Positions 15,123 through 22,985 of a DNA stretch of 23,122 nt are shown piece after piece (the stretch's first letter is position 1; every line of letters begins with the position of its first letter). The DNA is from a virus: positions 1 to 23,122 of the IMG/VR virus record IMGVR_UViG_3300031569_000043. The stretch is one strand, 5' to 3'. The position numbers were made by a program, and so were the translations under genes. A model generated the notes under the pieces. It did no database searches. It was given only the letters and a program-made list of their open reading frames with translations, and was not told the DNA's origin.

Positions 15123-17021
15123 ATGGCAGATACAAGTATATTAAGCAGACTTAAGAGATTATTCTCTACAGATGTTATAATTAGAAACGTTGGTGGAGAC
15201 CAACTCAAGATTGCAGACGTTAATCAAATACAGATGTCCGGTAATCTAGAAAACAACTCATTCCACGATAGATATTCCAGTATACACTCTACGAGTCCCT
15301 CATCAATGTACGGCAACCAACAAGCGTACAACTACCAGACCTTAAGAACACAACTATACTCTGAATATGATGTAATGGACACAGACGCTATCATAGCCTC
15401 TACCCTAGACATACTATCAGAAGAGTCAACACTAAAGAATGATATGGGAGAAGTACTTCATATCAAATCTGCTGACGAAAACATACAGAAAATACTATAT
15501 AATCTATTTTACGATGTACTAAACATAGAATTTAACCTCTCCTGGTGGATACGAAACGCCTGTAAGTACGGTGATTTCTTCTTAAAACTAGAAATATCAG
15601 ACAAATACGGAGTATACAACGTAATACCCTTCACCGCCTACCATATAGAGAGACAAGACGGTTATGATAAGGATCACCCAATGTCTACTAGGTTTAAGTA
15701 TAATGAAGGAGGCTTATCAGGAGAAAGTTACGGGTACTACAGTACACCTAACACTAATGACGAGAAATCTGTATACTTCGACAACTACGAAATGGCTCAT
15801 TTCAGGTTATTAACCGACGTTAACTACCTTCCCTACGGAAGATCATACCTAGAACCTGCTAGAAAGTTATTTAAACAGTATACTATGATGGAGGATGCAA
15901 TGCTAGTACATAGAATCGTTCGAGCTCCTGAAAAAAGAATATTCTACATGAACGTAGGAGGAATAGCACCTGCTGAAGTTGAAAACTTCATACAGAAAGC
16001 TATATCTAAGATAAAGAAGACTCCTTTTATGGATCCGCAGACAGGAGAGTATAACCTGAAGTATAATATGCAGAACCTCATGGAGGATTTCTACATACCT
16101 ATGAGGAACGGAGATTCAACAACAAAGATAGACACATTAGGAGGACTACAGTACGACGGAATACAAGATGTAGAGTACTTACGTAATAAACTATTTGCCG
16201 CTCTTAAGGTACCTAAAGCATTTCTAGGATACGATGAAAACCTTCAAGGAAAAGCAACATTAGCAGCAGAAGATATACGCTTTGCTAGAACAGTGGAGAA
16301 GATACAAAGAATAATGATCTCAGAGCTATATAAAATAGCTTTCGTACACCTATACTCTCAAGGATACACTCAAGAAGAACTTGTAAATTTCGAACTCTCA
16401 CTAACTACTCCTTCTATAATATACGATCAAGAGAAGGTAGCACTTTTAAAAGAGAAAGTTGATTTAATGGCATCAATGAAAGAAACTAAGATGTTCTCTA
16501 GCGATTGGATGTATGAAAACATCTTCCACCTATCTTCTGAAGAGTATGAAGAGATGAGAGACCTAACCGCAGAGGATGCTAAGAGAGAGTTTAGAATGTC
16601 TCAAATAGAAGCAGAAGGTAATGACCCAATGCAGACTGGAGAATCATACGGTACACCGCATCAAATAGCAGTAGCGTACGGTAAAGGTAGAGTCTACGAT
16701 AGACCGGGTAATGTCCCTAAAGGATACGACGAAGATAAAGAGAACCCAGTAGGTAGACCGGAAGAAAAAGCTAGCTTCATTAATACTCAAGATGATCCAC
16801 TCGGACAAGATAGACTAGGACGAGATGCAATGAAAAACGACAATCAAGCAGGGTACGGAAAAAGTAAAACATCCCAACCGACCTTTGAAGGAGCGAAAAG
16901 AGAATATAATAAACACCTCAGATCTATAGAAGAGTTTCAAGATAAAAAAGTACTTCTTTTTGAAAAGAATAAAGCAGAAGGTGACTTATTAGATGAATCC
17001 CAGATAAGAGAAGAGATTTAA
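15123..17021 (+). CDS. portal protein (T4 gp20-like)
   Basis: The product is the dodecameric ring at the capsid vertex through which DNA is packaged and the tail is attached. The sequence contains typical gp20-like blocks: MDTDAIIASTLDILSEEST, a central LSWWIRNACKYGDFFLKLE, RIVRAPEKRIFYMNVGG and the region around LRNKLFAALKVPKAFLGYDE. I start at ATG 15123 (MADTSILSRLKRLF), because AGGA lies about 9 bases upstream and the ATG at 15102 directly abuts the promoter-like element; that alternative would add 7 residues. At 632 residues it is longer than T4 gp20 (524); the extra length is a charged, Gly-rich C-terminal tail from about 520. It is followed by prohead core genes, as in T4. Confidence 0.93.
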   Translation: MADTSILSRLKRLFSTDVIIRNVGGDQLKIADVNQIQMSGNLENNSFHDRYSSIHSTSPSSMYGNQQAYNYQTLRTQLYSEYDVMDTDAIIASTLDILSEESTLKNDMGEVLHIKSADENIQKILYNLFYDVLNIEFNLSWWIRNACKYGDFFLKLEISDKYGVYNVIPFTAYHIERQDGYDKDHPMSTRFKYNEGGLSGESYGYYSTPNTNDEKSVYFDNYEMAHFRLLTDVNYLPYGRSYLEPARKLFKQYTMMEDAMLVHRIVRAPEKRIFYMNVGGIAPAEVENFIQKAISKIKKTPFMDPQTGEYNLKYNMQNLMEDFYIPMRNGDSTTKIDTLGGLQYDGIQDVEYLRNKLFAALKVPKAFLGYDENLQGKATLAAEDIRFARTVEKIQRIMISELYKIAFVHLYSQGYTQEELVNFELSLTTPSIIYDQEKVALLKEKVDLMASMKETKMFSSDWMYENIFHLSSEEYEEMRDLTAEDAKREFRMSQIEAEGNDPMQTGESYGTPHQIAVAYGKGRVYDRPGNVPKGYDEDKENPVGRPEEKASFINTQDDPLGQDRLGRDAMKNDNQAGYGKSKTSQPTFEGAKREYNKHLRSIEEFQDKKVLLFEKNKAEGDLLDESQIREEI

Positions 17022-17026
17022 AACAC

Positions 17027-17033
17027 TATTTAT
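17027..17033 (+). promoter_or_regulatory. TATTTAT element, candidate late promoter
   Basis: ACTATTTAT lies in the 29-base gap after the portal gene and ends 17 bases before the ATG at 17051. Confidence 0.38.
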
Positions 17034-17050
17034 CATAAAATACCTTATAG

Positions 17051-17887
17051 ATGGCAACACCTAAACATTCAAAGTATAAAAATACCGGACTCCTCTTCGA
17101 ACTGCTAGTAAGACAAATTACAGCAGATACGATGAACGATACAAACTCTCCTGCAATAACTATTCTAAAAAAGTATTTCGTAAATACCGAACTCGGAAAA
17201 GAGTATAGGCTATACGAGCAATTAGGTAACTATAAGAACCAAAGCGAAACTAAATCTGAAATAATTATAAGTTCACTTTTAGAAGCTTCTGCTAAGTTAA
17301 ACAGGTCTGAAGTAAAAAAGCAAAGGTATAACTTAATTAAAGAAGTTAGAAATAAGTACAGCGAGGAGAAGTTTTTTAAAGTTAAGGTTAACAACTACAA
17401 GATTTATGCAGCGTTTAACAACCTAGTAGAGAATCAAAGTAATAAAGATATAACACCAGAAGATACTATACACAATAAATTAACCCTTCTAGAACATCTT
17501 ATCAAACCTCTTGCAAATAAACCTGCTGATACTTTAATGGAGGAGTATAAAGAGTACCCTAAAGATGTTAAGATCCTAACCCATCGTATAATGTTAGAGA
17601 AGTTCAACGACAAGTACGAACACCTCTTACCAGAGCAAAGGAACATCTTACGGGAAGTAGTAACTTCTATAGATAATACAAGCAAACTTAGAGATTTCTA
17701 TAATACTAAGATAACAGAGGTGAGAGAGAAACTTACCCACAAACTCGATACTTTAGAAGATAAAGTTATTAAGATAAAAATACAAGAAGTACTAAAGTAT
17801 ATTTCACCAGTTGAGAAGACTAGAACAGTTTCTGATGAAAATATTATAAACCTACTACAGTACTACGAACTAGATAACGCTCTATGA
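17051..17887 (+). CDS. conserved head-region protein, probable prohead component, 278 aa
   Basis: This strongly helical, Lys/Glu-rich protein starts MATPKHSKYKNTGLLFELL, followed by RQITADTMND and KKYFVNTELGKEYRLYE. I recall this opening from uncharacterised proteins of marine T4-like phages. It sits between the portal and the prohead protease, where T4 has the small prohead core genes 67 and 68, so a role in the core or in portal-dependent initiation of the prohead is likely. There is no sequence proof of homology with gp67 or gp68, and it is larger than both. The stop overlaps the next start (ATGA). Confidence 0.6.
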   Translation: MATPKHSKYKNTGLLFELLVRQITADTMNDTNSPAITILKKYFVNTELGKEYRLYEQLGNYKNQSETKSEIIISSLLEASAKLNRSEVKKQRYNLIKEVRNKYSEEKFFKVKVNNYKIYAAFNNLVENQSNKDITPEDTIHNKLTLLEHLIKPLANKPADTLMEEYKEYPKDVKILTHRIMLEKFNDKYEHLLPEQRNILREVVTSIDNTSKLRDFYNTKITEVREKLTHKLDTLEDKVIKIKIQEVLKYISPVEKTRTVSDENIINLLQYYELDNAL

Positions 17888-18111
17888 TAGAACCTCAAGA
17901 TAAGAGGAAAAACTGGTTAAAGCAGCAGTTAAAGGAGATGAGTACTTCTGCAGGAGCAGGAGCCTATAGTACCCCGTATGCCTTTGGAAGCAATAAAAAC
18001 GCTAGAGGTACAGCAAGGAACTACTATCTTAAAATGGGATACAAACTAGTTAATAAGAATCAGCTCAGGAAAAAAGCAAAAGGTTTAGTTTACAAAGATC
18101 TCTGGAAGTAA
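17884..18111 (+). CDS. small basic protein in the head module, 75 aa
   Basis: This 75-residue, very basic protein has a Gly/Ala/Ser-rich centre (STSAGAGAYSTPYAFGSNKN) and a basic C-terminus (KNQLRKKAKGLVYKDLWK). The ATG overlaps the stop of the gene before (ATGA), which indicates translational coupling and argues that it is real despite its size. I recall similar small 'AGAYSTPYAFG' proteins from marine phages. It lies in the position of T4 gene 67/68 core proteins but has no visible homology to them. DNA binding or a core assembly role is possible. Confidence 0.6.
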   Translation: MIEPQDKRKNWLKQQLKEMSTSAGAGAYSTPYAFGSNKNARGTARNYYLKMGYKLVNKNQLRKKAKGLVYKDLWK

Positions 18112-18133
18112 CACTAAACAGTAACATACTACA

Positions 18134-18140
18134 TATTTAT
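18134..18140 (+). promoter_or_regulatory. TATTTAT element, candidate late promoter
   Basis: ATATTTAT in the 34-base gap ends 5 bases before the ATG at 18146. Confidence 0.4.
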
Positions 18141-18145
18141 CAACA

Positions 18146-19318
18146 ATGAGAAGCCTACAAAACAATTATAACCTTATTACAGAAGGGAAAGGAAGTAAAG
18201 AACTCTTTATGAAACAAGTCAGAAGAGAGTTTCCTCAATATATAAGTAACGTACAGACCTTTGACCAGGCTGTCACCAAACTTAAAGAGAAGAGTATAAT
18301 ATCAGAAAACACTACGAGCAATATAACTGCTCCTATAAAAGATGTAAACTGGTTTAATATATTCCAGGAAAACCTAAACGAAGCTAAAGCTACTGAAAAG
18401 AAAACTAGTAAAGAAGTAGAAGAAGTTCAATCTAAAGCATACGACTACTCGGACCTTGATAATATGGATAACGTATTTGGACAAGAATTCCTAACAGGGT
18501 ATTATGCTGAAATGAAAGATCCAAAGAATGCTGAAAAAACTGAAGAAGACATAAAGAAGATTGTCGCTAAGAACTTAGCTAAAGACGAACTCTACTATGT
18601 AAAAGACGGACAGTTTGGAGTTAAGGGATTAGGGTATGTTGAAACTCCTACAAAAGAAGCAGAGGGTGAATACAAATCAAGTGGATACGGAACTATAAAA
18701 GAGTCTTACAATGAGGACTTAGCAGAAGAGGCTACTAGTTCTAGACAAGTTAAAGAATACATAGAAGATCAAGGAACTATAGCAAACGCTTTTGCAGACG
18801 CAAGTATAAACTCTAACGATACCGTCACCTTACGTATCACAGCTAATAGAGAAGAGACTAGATTAAAACCTATGTCTACTCAAGAAGCGATAGCTTATAT
18901 TGAATCAAAAGCTCAAGGGTTAGAGAGAACTTATAGCTTCGACGATCCAGAAGGGGACGGAGCTAAGTTAAATATTAACCTAAGTGATGATTTAGCAATA
19001 GATGTCTATAAGGCAAGGCCGTCAGACAAGTTCGTAGGAGTTAAAAAAGTAGTAGTAAAAAACACAGTAGGACTACCTGATCATATTATTAAAAGGATAG
19101 AGACACCAATGATACATTTAGGACAGGTGGAATCAGATGGATCTATATTTGCAGACCTGAGGAACCGTAAAGGTGAATCGGTTACGATCTTCTATGATAG
19201 ATTAGCTGAACCAAACGCTAAAGATACTTACGGTAAAAAAGATGAAAAAGAGATAGATGAGGAAGGCCTTATGGACCTTGAAAAACTTATAGGAGAGGTA
19301 CTTAGCAGTAAGGTGTAG
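18146..19318 (+). CDS. probable prohead core or internal protein with protease sites, 390 aa
   Basis: The N-terminus ends NLITE|G (I11-E13), like a T4 targeting peptide, and further prohead-protease matches follow at ISE|N (52-54) and LNE|A (77-79). The rest is acidic and helical up to about residue 210, then a mixed alpha/beta domain (about 225-360). The gene lies between the small coupled gene and the prohead protease, 1 base before the latter, which fits a core protein cleaved by it. The same LNEAKAT sequence occurs in the zinc-knuckle protein at residues 162-168. It is not recognisable as a named T4 protein. Confidence 0.62.
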   Translation: MRSLQNNYNLITEGKGSKELFMKQVRREFPQYISNVQTFDQAVTKLKEKSIISENTTSNITAPIKDVNWFNIFQENLNEAKATEKKTSKEVEEVQSKAYDYSDLDNMDNVFGQEFLTGYYAEMKDPKNAEKTEEDIKKIVAKNLAKDELYYVKDGQFGVKGLGYVETPTKEAEGEYKSSGYGTIKESYNEDLAEEATSSRQVKEYIEDQGTIANAFADASINSNDTVTLRITANREETRLKPMSTQEAIAYIESKAQGLERTYSFDDPEGDGAKLNINLSDDLAIDVYKARPSDKFVGVKKVVVKNTVGLPDHIIKRIETPMIHLGQVESDGSIFADLRNRKGESVTIFYDRLAEPNAKDTYGKKDEKEIDEEGLMDLEKLIGEVLSSKV

Positions 19319-19319
19319 A

Positions 19320-19919
19320 ATGAATAACCTACTAATAGAAACTAATATATTCCGACCTGTTAAAGGTACTTTGCTCGAAGGTAAACTTTCCAATAGAGGA
19401 AATCCTTTAGTAGAAGGTATACTTGCAACCGCAGAAATTGAAAACGGTAACGGAAGGTACTACTCTAAAGGCTTATGGGAGAGAGAAATAGACAAGTACC
19501 AAACTAACATATCAGAGAATAGAGCAGTAGGAGAACTAGACCATCCAGACACTACTGTTATAAACTTAAAAAACGTTTCACACAATATACTAGATATATG
19601 GTGGGATGGAAATAATATAATGGGTAAGTTAGAGATACTGCCAACTCCCTCCGGTAATATACTAAAAGCTTTAATCGAATCAAATATCACTGTAGGAGTA
19701 TCCTCCAGAGGGACAGGTTCATTAAAATCAGGAGCAGCAGTAATGGAAGTACAAGACGACTTCGAACTACTATGCTGGGACTTTGTATCAACTCCATCTA
19801 ATCCAGGATCTTATATGAACGTACTAAAAGAAGGACTAACAGGGAACTTGAAGGACTACAGTAAAGCACATAAGACCATTCAAGAAATTCTATGCAGCTT
19901 CGGCTCTTGCCCGGTATAA
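19320..19919 (+). CDS. prohead core serine protease (T4 gp21-like)
   Basis: This 199-residue protein matches the T4 gp21 family of herpes-like assembly proteases. The catalytic His is H75 in GELDHP, the Ser is in VGVSSRG (S128/S129), and a conserved DFELLCWDFVSTPS stretch follows. The family cuts core and capsid proteins after (L/I)-x-E once the prohead is complete, and then cuts itself. This protein itself contains LLE|G at 18-20, a likely self-cleavage site near its N-terminus. T4 gp21 is 212 residues. Its gene ends at a strong terminator, so the protease closes the transcription unit of the upstream head genes. Substrates in this window should include the scaffold, the major capsid protein and, by inference, the accessory proteins with matching sites. 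Confidence 0.93.
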   Translation: MNNLLIETNIFRPVKGTLLEGKLSNRGNPLVEGILATAEIENGNGRYYSKGLWEREIDKYQTNISENRAVGELDHPDTTVINLKNVSHNILDIWWDGNNIMGKLEILPTPSGNILKALIESNITVGVSSRGTGSLKSGAAVMEVQDDFELLCWDFVSTPSNPGSYMNVLKEGLTGNLKDYSKAHKTIQEILCSFGSCPV

Positions 19920-19940
19920 GCATTAACACCTAAAGACTCT

Positions 19941-19971
19941 AAAGCTCGATTGATTTCGGGCTTTTTTTTTT
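19941..19971 (+). terminator. intrinsic terminator after the prohead protease gene
   Basis: A stem of 9 bp (AAAGCTCGA with TCGGGCTTT, one G-T pair) and a 6-base loop is followed by a run of ten T. It ends the upstream unit and separates it from the scaffold-capsid pair. Confidence 0.9.
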
Positions 19972-20156
19972 GGTATATAGAAAAAACTTAAATAAAACAA
20001 GCTTCATATAGATATACTGCCTATATATAATAGTAGATGTTCATAAGAACACCTTACCTATGTACCATCATCTAATATGGTACTCAAATCACATTTAAAA
20101 ATTATTACGCTATACTATAATAAGCGTATTTCCCAAACAAATTTATTATTAGGAAA
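19972..20156 (+). promoter_or_regulatory. promoter and structured 5' leader region of the scaffold-capsid unit
   Basis: This is the longest non-coding stretch in the window. It holds no gene that I can support. TATAAT-like boxes lie at 20026-20031 and 20116-20121. Three hairpins follow one another: TGTTC-ATAA-GAACA (20038-20051), GTACCAT/ATGGTAC with an 8-base loop (20062-20083) and TACGCT/AGCGTA (20106-20128). Because a terminator stands just upstream and a terminator follows the capsid gene, a promoter here is needed for the capsid unit. It lacks an exact TATTTAT copy; the nearest is ATTTATTATT before the ATG, which overlaps an AGGA ribosome site. Confidence 0.55.
20062..20083 (+). repeat. 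7-bp inverted repeat GTACCAT/ATGGTAC
   Basis: A perfect 7-bp stem with an 8-base loop, central in the leader of the scaffold gene. It could be an RNA hairpin or a dyad operator. Confidence 0.55.
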
Positions 20157-21188
20157 ATGGAGAACAACCGAAATTTATTTAAAGAAGCTATTGCAGAAGC
20201 AAAAGCAGTAAAAGAAGTTTCTATTGCCAATGCAAAAGCGGCATTAGAAGAAGCTCTTACACCTCGATTAAAACAATTATTCGAACAAAAACTAACTGAA
20301 ATGGACGAAGAAGAAGAAACTTACACAGAAGAGAAGGAAGAGACGAATGAACTATTCGACTTAGAAGAACTCTTAGCAGAACTTGATTCTGAAGAAACAA
20401 TGACCGAAGAAGAAGAAGTAGAGACTGAAGAAACTGAAGAAGTGGAAACTGAAGAAACTGACGACGATGCGGAGACTGATGACGATGTAGAGATTGACTT
20501 CGACAACATGACAGAAGAGGACTTAAGAACGTTTATTGAAGAGGTAGTAGACGAAATGATTGAAGCAAACGAACTAGACATGGACTCAGACGAAGAGGAA
20601 ATGGAAGATGAGGATGTTGAAATCGAAGACGAAGACGAAGCAGGAGAGATGGAAATCGAAGATGAAATGGAGATGGAAATTACTGAAGACTCTAAAGGTA
20701 ACAAGGACATGCAGAAGGAAATGGAAGGAGCTATTAGAGATGATAGAGACCACATTAAGAGTCTTGAAAAAGACCTTGCAGATGATGAGACGAAATTAGC
20801 TAAATTAAAAGCTGATCACAAAAAAGAACTCAAAGAAGCTGTAGATGCTGTTAAAAGTCTACGTACTGAACTAAACGAAGTTAATTTACTTAACTCAAAA
20901 CTACTTTACTTAAACAAGATCTTTAAGGTATCAAACTTAAAAGAATCTCAAAAGGTAAAGACTATCGCTGCTTTCGATAAAGCAGAAACAGTAAAAGAAG
21001 TAAAATTAGTTTACGAAACACTACAAGAAAATCTTACGAAAGCATCTCCAAAAGAGACTACTAAGAAACTTGTTAGAGAATCTAAAAACTTTGCTTCTTC
21101 TGCTATTATTGGAGCTTCCCCAAAACAACCTGTAATGGAAGTGGATCCAGTAATTACTAGAATGAAAAAACTTGCAGGTTTACTTTAA
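20157..21188 (+). CDS. prohead core scaffold protein (T4 gp22-like)
   Basis: This 343-residue protein has the make-up of a T4-like scaffold. It has a helical N-terminus (FKEAIAEAKAVKEVSIANAK), a very acidic Glu/Asp centre (about 45-190), and a coiled-coil region (about 195-290). A short Lys-containing C-terminal segment (DPVITRMKKLAGLL) probably contacts the capsid protein. Prohead-protease sites such as IAE|A and LEE|A occur near the N-terminus, consistent with the known breakdown of gp22 to small peptides in T4. The gene stands immediately before the major capsid gene, as in T4, and starts after AGGAAA. Its low-complexity GAA/GAT-rich DNA makes long false frames on both strands. Confidence 0.87.
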   Translation: MENNRNLFKEAIAEAKAVKEVSIANAKAALEEALTPRLKQLFEQKLTEMDEEEETYTEEKEETNELFDLEELLAELDSEETMTEEEEVETEETEEVETEETDDDAETDDDVEIDFDNMTEEDLRTFIEEVVDEMIEANELDMDSDEEEMEDEDVEIEDEDEAGEMEIEDEMEMEITEDSKGNKDMQKEMEGAIRDDRDHIKSLEKDLADDETKLAKLKADHKKELKEAVDAVKSLRTELNEVNLLNSKLLYLNKIFKVSNLKESQKVKTIAAFDKAETVKEVKLVYETLQENLTKASPKETTKKLVRESKNFASSAIIGASPKQPVMEVDPVITRMKKLAGLL

Positions 21189-21209
21189 AATTAAAAAAAC
21201 AATTAAAAA

Positions 21210-22880
21210 ATGTCAACTGTACAAAATTTATTAGAATCTGCCAACCCTTGGCACAGCTTGCAATCTGACGCTGTTAGATTAGCAGGAAAATGGGAAAAAA
21301 CAGGCCTTTTAGAAGGCATGGACGGAGACGTAGACAAGAACAACATGTCTATGATTCTTGAAAATCAAGCAAAACAATTAGTAGTTGAGCAATCTGCTAC
21401 AGGAACTGGCGCTAGCTTTACAGCTGGTCAAGGTGAGCAATGGGCTGGAGTAGCTCTTCCATTGGTAAGAAAAGTATTTGGTCAAATAGCAGCAAAGGAA
21501 TTTGTTTCTGTTCAACCTATGAACTTACCTTCTGGACTAGTATTCTTCTTGGACTTCCAATACGGAACTTCAAAAAATCCATTTACTTCTGGAGACTCTA
21601 CTTACGGAGATACTTCTCCTGCTGATACTTTCGGTAATGCTTCAACAGGAGGTCTTTACGGAGCTGGTAGATATACTTATTCTACCAACCAGACTTCATC
21701 TGCAGCTTTAACTGTAACTAAAGCATCTGCATCTTTTGAAGACGTTAACTTTAACAGTACCTACTCTGCATCTATCGCAGCTGGTACACTTAACCCGGTA
21801 GCAGTATCTATCAAGAAACTTACTCTTGCTAACGCCGCTACTGTACTTCCTGGTTTTGATATCGAAGCCGTAAGAGGTTTCCTAATCAACGCTGCTGGTA
21901 TCACTGATGCTAACAACCTTTCAGAATTCACAGTAATGAACGGAACTTCTCTAGAATTCCTAGTAACAGGAACAGACGCTACTATGGCAGGTGCTATAGG
22001 TGGTGCTACTACAGTATTCTTTAACAAGGCTACTAGAGACGACGCAAGAGGAGACTTTGAATCAGGAGCAGCTTACGCTGTACCGAACGCTGAATCTGAT
22101 ACCGAGATTGTTATACCACAAATCAACGTTTCTATGAGATCTGAAGGTATCATTGCTAAAACTAAAAAGTTAAAAGCACAATGGACTCCAGAATTTGCTC
22201 AAGACCTTAACGCTTATCACTCTCTAGATGCAGAGGCTGAATTAACAAGTGTAATGTCTGAGTATATTTCATTAGAGATTGATTTAGAAATACTTGATAT
22301 GTTAATATCTTCTGCTGCTGCAGGTACTGAGTTCTGGTCAGCTGCAAACAACAACTTCATAAACGCTGCAAACACTCAGTTTGACGCTGCAGGAGTTGAT
22401 GCTGGAGGATTTTACAACAGTCAAGGTGCATGGTTCCAAACTCTTGGTACTAAGATGCAAAAACTATCTAACATCATACACCAAAGAACACTAAGAGGTG
22501 GTGCTAACTTCTGTGTAGTTTCTCCAACAGTAGCTACAATACTAGAAAGCATTCCTGGATTCGCTTCAAACTCTGACGGAGATGTGAGCAAAGGATCTTA
22601 TGCATTCGGTGTACAAAAAATGGGTCAAATCAACAGTAGATATACTGTTTACAAAAATCCATACATGAAAGAGAATACCATTCTTATGGGCTTCAAAGGT
22701 AGTCAATTCTTGGAAACAGGTGCAGTATTTGCTCCATATATTCCTCTAATAATGACTCCAATGGTTTACGATCCAGATACTTTCGTACCTAGAAAAGGAT
22801 TACTTACTAGATACGCTAAGAAAATGGTTCGTCCTGAATACTTTGGTAAAATATATGTAAGCGGTCTAAACACCTTATAA
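21210..22880 (+). CDS. major capsid protein (T4 gp23-like)
   Basis: This 556-residue protein matches gp23, the hexamer subunit of the T4-like shell (521 residues in T4). The N-terminal region contains KWEKTGLLEG and ILENQAKQ, as in T4 gp23 (W..LLEG, FENQ), then a likely maturation site VVE|Q after E60; T4 gp23 is cut after residue 65. After the cut comes a Gly-rich stretch with AGQ and then VFGQIAAKEFVSVQPMNLPSG, the conserved HK97-fold start of the family. The leader before the ATG is an A-rich run with no Shine-Dalgarno sequence. Codon use is shifted (more ATC, CTT, GCT and TCT than in most genes here), as expected of a highly expressed gene. A strong terminator follows. Confidence 0.95.
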   Translation: MSTVQNLLESANPWHSLQSDAVRLAGKWEKTGLLEGMDGDVDKNNMSMILENQAKQLVVEQSATGTGASFTAGQGEQWAGVALPLVRKVFGQIAAKEFVSVQPMNLPSGLVFFLDFQYGTSKNPFTSGDSTYGDTSPADTFGNASTGGLYGAGRYTYSTNQTSSAALTVTKASASFEDVNFNSTYSASIAAGTLNPVAVSIKKLTLANAATVLPGFDIEAVRGFLINAAGITDANNLSEFTVMNGTSLEFLVTGTDATMAGAIGGATTVFFNKATRDDARGDFESGAAYAVPNAESDTEIVIPQINVSMRSEGIIAKTKKLKAQWTPEFAQDLNAYHSLDAEAELTSVMSEYISLEIDLEILDMLISSAAAGTEFWSAANNNFINAANTQFDAAGVDAGGFYNSQGAWFQTLGTKMQKLSNIIHQRTLRGGANFCVVSPTVATILESIPGFASNSDGDVSKGSYAFGVQKMGQINSRYTVYKNPYMKENTILMGFKGSQFLETGAVFAPYIPLIMTPMVYDPDTFVPRKGLLTRYAKKMVRPEYFGKIYVSGLNTL

Positions 22881-22905
22881 TTACAAAGTTACCATACTTT
22901 AAGAG

Positions 22906-22937
22906 AAGCCTGACGAAAGTCAGGCTTTTTCTTTTTA
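22906..22937 (+). terminator. intrinsic terminator after the major capsid gene
   Basis: A perfect 9-bp stem (AAGCCTGAC with GTCAGGCTT) capped by a GAAA tetraloop is followed by a T-rich tract. It ends the scaffold-capsid unit. Confidence 0.93.
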
Positions 22938-22966
22938 TAGAGCTTGCAATTCTTATGAAGGTTTAC

Positions 22967-22973
22967 TATTTAT
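22967..22973 (+). promoter_or_regulatory. TATTTAT element, candidate late promoter
   Basis: ACTATTTATA lies between the capsid terminator and the next ATG, 12 bases upstream of it. As the terminator blocks read-through, this copy is the best candidate to start the following unit. Confidence 0.45.
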
Positions 22974-22985
22974 AAGAAAGTTATT

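Noticed and set aside
20321-20755. 144-residue Ser-rich frame on the minus strand
   Set aside because: It is the antisense of the Glu/Asp-rich scaffold coding region (GAA/GAT codons read as TTC/ATC/TCT), with no start signal and no sensible domain.
20608-20799. 63-residue Lys/Arg/Trp-rich + strand frame inside the scaffold gene
   Set aside because: It is a shifted reading of the low-complexity acidic region and has no own ribosome site.
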